Assembly (NCBI GenBank): GCA_009829735.1
Contig: CM020618.1
Span: 34,138,894-34,202,893 of the forward strand
DNA from: Pyropia yezoensis
Lineage: Eukaryota; Rhodophyta; Bangiophyceae; Bangiales; Bangiaceae
Reading direction: 5' to 3'
Length of the DNA: 64,000 bases
The translations under genes and the position numbers were made by a program. Every line of letters starts with the position of its first letter. Position 1 is the stretch's first letter. The notes below the pieces were generated by a model. It saw only the letters and a list, made by a program, of their open reading frames with translations. It made no database searches and was not told where the DNA came from. This document shows, piece by piece, positions 59,814 through 64,000 of the stretch.

Positions 59814-61541
59814 TCAAAACGAGGTGGTCGGCGCGGCCTCACCCCCCCGCGAGTCGCTACCACCCGCTGCCCCCTCCACCGGCACCACCCGGCACGCCGC
59901 ATCGGCGGCGTGCGGGCGGAGAACAAGCCCCCCCCACACGTCCTGGAGGACCCGCATGGACGTGACGGGCGCGCCCCCCGAGCCCGGCACGGCGACCGGC
60001 CGCCCATTGTACAGCAGCCGCACCGGGCGGTCGGCAACGTCCCCCCCCGCGGGGGCCTCGTACACCTCCAGCACTACCGCCGACGCGTAGGGCACCCACC
60101 CGTCAGGCGCCACGCCCGACGCCATCAGCAGCGGCAGCAGCGTCGTGTCGTGCGCAGAGTAGACGTTGAGTCGGCGGGCCGCATCGGGCGGGCCTGCCGC
60201 GGTCGCCACGTCCAGCACCTCCCCGAGGAGAGAGCCAACCGCCAGGCGGAGCGTTTCGGAGCTGCCACCGACGCGAGTGTCACCACCGCCGCCACCGCCG
60301 TCGGACATCAGGTTGTGGATGGCGTCGGTGGCAGCCGCCGCGACACCCGCTGACAGCGCGGGGGTCATCCCCGGGGGGGCTGGCGCGCCGTGCTCGGCCA
60401 GCGCGACGAGTGCGTCGCGCATGCCAATCGGGTCGGTCACAAGCAGAGCGGCGGGTCCTGCCGCCGGCGACGGCGGCGGCGCGTCGTACGTCTGGGCCGT
60501 CTCCCCCGACGCGGGGGGGGGGCGCGGCACAGCGATGGTCACCGCCGCCGGTGACGACGCAGACGCCTCGGCAGCAGCCCCCCGGATGGCATCCGCGGCG
60601 GCGGTCACCTTGGCGACCGTATCCTTGTGGGCAAACGCGCGCTTCTTGGCCGCAGAAAACAGTTGCCGCAGCCGCCCGCACGCGGCAGAGTTGGGGAAAA
60701 GGGTCTCCTCGAGGAAGGGCGCCACACGGACGACCACGCCCCCCGGCGGGGCAGGGGCGTCGCCGGCGACACCACCACCGCCGCCGCCGCTGCCGGCGCC
60801 ACCGACAGCGGCCGCCGCGTCAAGCGCGGCGGTGACCGCGTCGGCGGGTCCACCGTGCTCCTCCTCCACCCCCGCCACCCGCGGGAGGTCTGGGAAGAGC
60901 CCGCCGAGAAGGCAGACCGCGCTCTCCACCGTTCGCTCCATAAAAGTGGACCGCACCCACACGCCCGCCGCCGCCACCTCACCGCCGCCACTGCCGCTAC
61001 GACCGGCATCAGACATCTCGTCCCCCGCGGGCAGCAGCTTGGACGGCCCAACGTACGCGGCGCGCAGTGCGGCGCCGACGCCGACCATCTGCGCGGCGCC
61101 CGCGGCGGAGAGCTGCCCGGGGAAACATCCCCCCGGAGGCCCTCCCCCACGGCGGCTGGCCAGCGGCGGCGGCGGCGACACGCCGTCGAGGGCAGTCAGG
61201 CGGATGGCGACGCCGCGGGGGTACGCGGCCGGGTCACAGAACGGCCACCGCTCGGCGGGGGTGAGGGGCGCCAGCGGCGACCGCGCGCCGTGGCGGGTGA
61301 AGACGTGGACCTGCCGGAGGGTAAGTCCGGGAGGGATACCCGGGAGCACGTACGGGGGGGACGTACGTGAGGCGGCGGTGGTCGTGGTGGGCGCAGGCGG
61401 CGGGGGAGAAGACGACACAGAGGCGTCCGCCGCGTGGCGGGGGAGGGGGACGGCAGTCTTGACGGCCGCTGCACCCACCACCACACCAGTGACGAGGACG
61501 GGCAAGGTTCGCGCCCACGGCCAGACAGTGGCGGTGGCCAT
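59814..61541 (-). CDS. Histidine acid phosphatase (ACP6/phytase-like branch)
   Basis: 575 residues, single exon. The catalytic RHGARSP is at residues 83-89 and the proton-donor motif SAHDTTLL has H464-D465. These are the two hallmarks of the histidine acid phosphatase family. FPGQLSAAGAAQMVGVGAAL and VRSTFMERTVESAVCLLGGL carry the conserved post-RHG helices and the substrate-pocket Arg, resembling lysophosphatidic-acid phosphatase type 6 more than fungal phytases. Residues 12-27 are hydrophobic, a signal peptide or anchor, so the enzyme is probably secretory. Gly/Ala/Pro-rich insertions (about 240-260, 335-360) lengthen it beyond the typical 400-450. Predicted reaction: hydrolysis of phosphomonoesters through a phosphohistidine; the exact substrate is uncertain. 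No break is visible. The start codon ATG at 61539-61541 is followed by an Ala/Thr-rich leader. Confidence 0.92.
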   Translation of the reverse strand: MATATVWPWARTLPVLVTGVVVGAAAVKTAVPLPRHAADASVSSSPPPPAPTTTTAASRTSPPYVLPGIPPGLTLRQVHVFTRHGARSPLAPLTPAERWPFCDPAAYPRGVAIRLTALDGVSPPPPLASRRGGGPPGGCFPGQLSAAGAAQMVGVGAALRAAYVGPSKLLPAGDEMSDAGRSGSGGGEVAAAGVWVRSTFMERTVESAVCLLGGLFPDLPRVAGVEEEHGGPADAVTAALDAAAAVGGAGSGGGGGGVAGDAPAPPGGVVVRVAPFLEETLFPNSAACGRLRQLFSAAKKRAFAHKDTVAKVTAAADAIRGAAAEASASSPAAVTIAVPRPPPASGETAQTYDAPPPSPAAGPAALLVTDPIGMRDALVALAEHGAPAPPGMTPALSAGVAAAATDAIHNLMSDGGGGGGDTRVGGSSETLRLAVGSLLGEVLDVATAAGPPDAARRLNVYSAHDTTLLPLLMASGVAPDGWVPYASAVVLEVYEAPAGGDVADRPVRLLYNGRPVAVPGSGGAPVTSMRVLQDVWGGLVLRPHAADAACRVVPVEGAAGGSDSRGGEAAPTTSF

Positions 61542-61981
61542 GGCGGGCAGGAAAGCAGGGTCGATCAGCGGCGGTGCGCGGGTGCGACAGGAGCGGGTGC
61601 GAAGGGCGCCGTCTGGACGAGTGCGGATGGGGCAGTGGGTAGAAGGATAGAGGCAGAGGAGGGCATTGGAGGGAAAGAAGGGGGGGGCGGAAGGGTGAAG
61701 AGGGAGCGTGGAAGCGCCGCGGCGGGCGGGGACGACGACGGTGGTGTGGATTGAAGCGCAGAAGGCGACAGGGCTGCGAGGCGATCCGCTGAGGCCTCCA
61801 CTGTGTCTGATTCATTTCACACATGCGTGACGAAGATTGGGTCGTCTGACCGCATTTTTCTATAGCTAGCGTTGTCAAAATATCATCGCCCAAGTCGTTG
61901 TCACGACAACGATGGAGTTCCGTCGCGATGAAAAAAAAAGTTTCACAAAGCTAACTATGCATTACTCAAGGCTCAGGTGCC
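61542..61981. other. Upstream region of the phosphatase gene
   Basis: Presumed promoter and 5' UTR. A G-rich strand at 61660-61760 gives way to ordinary, AT-richer DNA after 61790. I see no TATA box or other defined site. Confidence 0.5.
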
Positions 61982-62063
61982 ATGCACATACGAGACTCCG
62001 AATTCAGCCGGCCAATAGAATGTGACCTCTCTGATAAAGTGGGGACCTGGTGCCGAGCTCTCG
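61982..62063 (-). repeat. 82-bp dispersed repeat, copy 2
   Basis: Inverted relative to 38809-38890, with roughly six to eight differences. It ends 33 bp before the perfect palindrome at 62097. Confidence 0.85.
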
Positions 62064-62096
62064 GTGAGGTGGAAACCACCAACCAGGGAAACCACA

Positions 62097-62149
62097 GCCT
62101 TCGTTCTTTGGCGGCCAAAGAACGAAGGCAGGTGCCAAAGAACGAAGGC
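62097..62149. repeat. Perfect 33-bp palindrome plus third half-site
   Basis: GCCTTCGTTCTTTGGC (62097-62112), one central G, then its exact reverse complement (62114-62129). The half-site GCCAAAGAACGAAGGC occurs again at 62134-62149. It could extrude as a cruciform or bind a dimeric protein. Confidence 0.9.
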
Positions 62150-62349
62150 AAATGAGCCAATCAGATTGAAGGAATGCGGCATCGACCGTGCCAGGTGTCC
62201 CCCCGCCACCACCCCGCTCCCCTCCCGCCACCGCGCCCCCCCCCCCCCCGCGGCAGGGCGTGGCTGCGCCCCCCCCCCCGCCACGCTGCGCCGCCGTCCC
62301 CCCGGCCGCGTCGTCCCCCCCCCCGGCCGCGCCCACCGCCGCCGTCCCC

Positions 62350-62502
62350 GCGCAGTGGGTCTAAAACCGAGTACCTACATTTCCGTGCAAGACGGCCCTC
62401 AGGGGGTCGTGAGGGCCTGCTTACAGAAGCCGACCCTCCCACAGAGGCCGTAAAGGCCATCTTGCACGGAAATGTAGGTACTCGGTCTTAGACCCACTGC
62501 GC
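62350..62502. mobile_element. 153-bp foldback/MITE-like element
   Basis: Arms of 48 bp (62350-62397 and 62455-62502) are inverted repeats with two mismatches, around a 57-bp loop. Each arm includes GAGTACCTACATTTCCGTGC. A very GC-rich stretch lies on both sides. A TSD was not found. Confidence 0.85.
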
Positions 62503-63170
62503 CGGCCGCGCCGCCCGCCCCACCGCCCCCCCCCCCCCCCCGACTGCGCCGCCCGCCACCGCGGGCTTCCCCGGCCACCCTCGCCTCCGCCCCTGCCCCC
62601 GCCGCCGTCGGCAACCCTGCCATCGCTGCCGCCACCGCCGCCGTCCCCGTCCGGCCTCCGCTGCTGCCGCCGGTCACTGGCCGCCGCCACCGCCGCCCCC
62701 ACCCCCGCCGCCGCCGGCCGCCGCTACCGCCGGCCGCCGCTGCTGCTGGCTGCTGGTCGCCGCCGCCGCCCGCCACCCCCCTCCGTGGCCGCCGCCCGCT
62801 GGCCGCCGCCCGCCGCCCGCCGCTCGCCGCCCGCCGCCCGCTGGCCGCCGCCCGCCGCCCGCCGCTCGCCGCCCGCCGCTCGCCGCCGCCGGCCGCCGCC
62901 GCTGCCGTCCGCCGGCCGCTGTCGCGGGCGGCCGTCGCCGGCCGCCGCCGCTGCTGGCTGGTGGCCGCCGCCGCCCCCCGCCGCTCCCCCCGCGGCCGCC
63001 GGCCGGCCGCCGCCGCCGCAGGCGGCCGCCGCCGCCGCAGGCGGCCGCCGCTGGCCGCGGGCGGCCGCCACCGCTGCCGCCGCCCGTGGACCGCCGCCAC
63101 TGCCGGCTGCCGGCCGCCGCCGCTGCTGGCTGCCGGCCGCCGCCCTTACAGCCCTTCTCTGTATGAGACT
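62503..63170. repeat. GCC-rich low-complexity tract
   Basis: Almost pure G/C with many CCGCCGCCCGC units, including repeated GCCGCCCGCTGGCCGCCGCC at about 62790-62880. Long frames on both strands are compositional. No gene is supported. Confidence 0.8.
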
Positions 63171-63752
63171 CCGTAGGTATCCCACCCACCCAGATGTGCT
63201 ATCTACGTGCTTGCGATGTCGCATTGATGCTTTACCGGCACGGTATCCAGACCAGTGTCTGCCGACGGATCGACGAGCTTCTCGCTGGCACTTTAGACGA
63301 GCTAGCGGAGCAGTAGCACCGTTTTGGCCATGGAGGGCGCGGGGAAAGAGGGGGTGGAAGGGGTAGAGGGCAAGCGATCTCTCTGAGAGCCCTCCCCCCG
63401 CCCTAGCGGGTGCCGATTCAGGTGTTGAGGGCCTCCGTCCCAAGGTGCCACGCGACCGCAGCAGACTTCGATGCACGGTGCGCTCCTCCGCATTCCTTGG
63501 CCCTGAAACATGCGTCTGGCGTTGACTGGGCTACTCATGCGGGTGGACACCTCTGAACAATATCGAAAAACATACGAGCCACGACCCCGCAGCGCTTGCA
63601 CCGGCGCGTCTCAAAAGAGCGCTCCGCACGCTAGCAGCGACCCCAGTGGACATGACATACAAAAGCGGCAAGGTGGCGAGGGCGATCGCTCAGGAAGCAG
63701 AAGCGACGAAGTATACAGGGGCACCTGCGGGAGAAGGGAGCCGCGGATCACA
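63171..63752. other. Spacer between the GC tract and the kinase-like gene
   Basis: Ordinary composition; no convincing frame. It should contain the 3' UTR of the minus-strand kinase-like gene. Confidence 0.5.
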
Positions 63753-64000
63753 CTAATCTACTTTTGCAAACGCCTCGCGCATGAACTTCTCTGTATTCTG
63801 CAGTCCATACCAGTCGTTATCCTTGCAGCTCGTCGTTAATTCCTCCCCCTTGTACCCGGCCAGTGGCCACTTGCCAAGGGGCAGCCCCTCGGTTAGGCAC
63901 GCGTCAAAATCGATCAGCACAGCCCGGTCATCTTCAGAGACCACGATATTCTGCGGGTTGACGTCGTTATGGCAGTACCCGAGCCCGTGCAAGTGCTTCA
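63753..64000 (-). CDS. Protein-kinase-like protein, C-terminal part (runs off the window)
   Basis: The minus-strand frame enters from the right edge and ends at TAG 63753-63755. It shows LGYCHNDVNPQNIVV, the catalytic loop (HRD replaced by H-N-D, with the following N conserved), then VLIDFDACL, where DFG is DFD. A short C-lobe follows (PLGKWPLAGYKGEELT, DNDWYGLQNTEKFMREAF). HNDxNPxNI with DFD is typical of small atypical kinases found in fungi, oomycetes and algae. The listed Met at 63992 is internal; the N-lobe lies outside the window. Confidence 0.75.
   Translation of the reverse strand, partial: KHLHGLGYCHNDVNPQNIVVSEDDRAVLIDFDACLTEGLPLGKWPLAGYKGEELTTSCKDNDWYGLQNTEKFMREAFAKVD

Overview
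The window is eukaryotic nuclear DNA that is very GC-rich (often above 65% by eye). It has a few intron-poor host genes separated by mobile elements of several classes. Single-exon Ala/Gly/Pro-rich host proteins, long G/C homopolymers and chromodomain Ty3/gypsy elements would fit a bangiophyte red alga (Porphyra/Pyropia type). That is an inference; an oomycete or another GC-rich protist or alga is not excluded. I saw no rRNA, tRNA, CRISPR array or bacterial operon.

Likely host genes are: an AIG1/GIMAP-like GTPase with a coiled coil and C-terminal membrane anchor (817-1797, +); a class-3 (DAG-lipase-like) lipase whose motifs are scattered over three frames (4141-5850, +); a membrane-anchored FkbM-family methyltransferase (8724-9740, -); a histidine acid phosphatase (59814-61541, -); and a partial protein-kinase-like protein at the right edge (63753-64000, -).

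The centre is a dated stack of insertions. A hAT transposase pseudogene (11357-12897) has a solo LTR inside its BED zinc finger (11669-12139, TSD GAAAG). About 160 bp further on sits a Ty3/gypsy chromovirus (outer element, 13061-33256, TSD GGGCG, LTRs about 470 bp). A second chromovirus lies in its gag gene (inner element, 13903-24720, TSD AACGT, LTRs 362 bp). The inner LTRs differ at about 2 sites and the outer LTRs at about 10 by eye, which agrees with the nesting order. Both chromoviruses have gag with a CCHC knuckle, then pol (protease, RT, RNase H, integrase, chromodomain) starting at the gag stop codon. Both also carry a long ANTISENSE ORF between integrase and the 3' LTR (909 and 704 codons). 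The two antisense proteins share a conserved core, so this looks like a real accessory gene. It is the main candidate for something undescribed here.

Rightward lie a decayed Ty1/copia element (33831-37106), a Tc1-like (DD34E) transposase with one stop (40636-41688, -), and a deleted pogo-like remnant (41862-42374). Next comes a large transposase gene with an N-terminal SAM domain (43014-47047) whose C-terminal half now lies on the opposite strand, as if inverted in place. A palindrome-rich MITE follows (47803-48235), then about 5 kb of GC-rich repeat-laden DNA, a pogo-like transposase broken by an 11-bp duplication (53563-54851, -), and an intact Tc1-like transposase (57386-58420, -) next to an internally deleted relative (58634-59366). 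The last part holds the phosphatase gene, several palindromes and a 153-bp foldback element.
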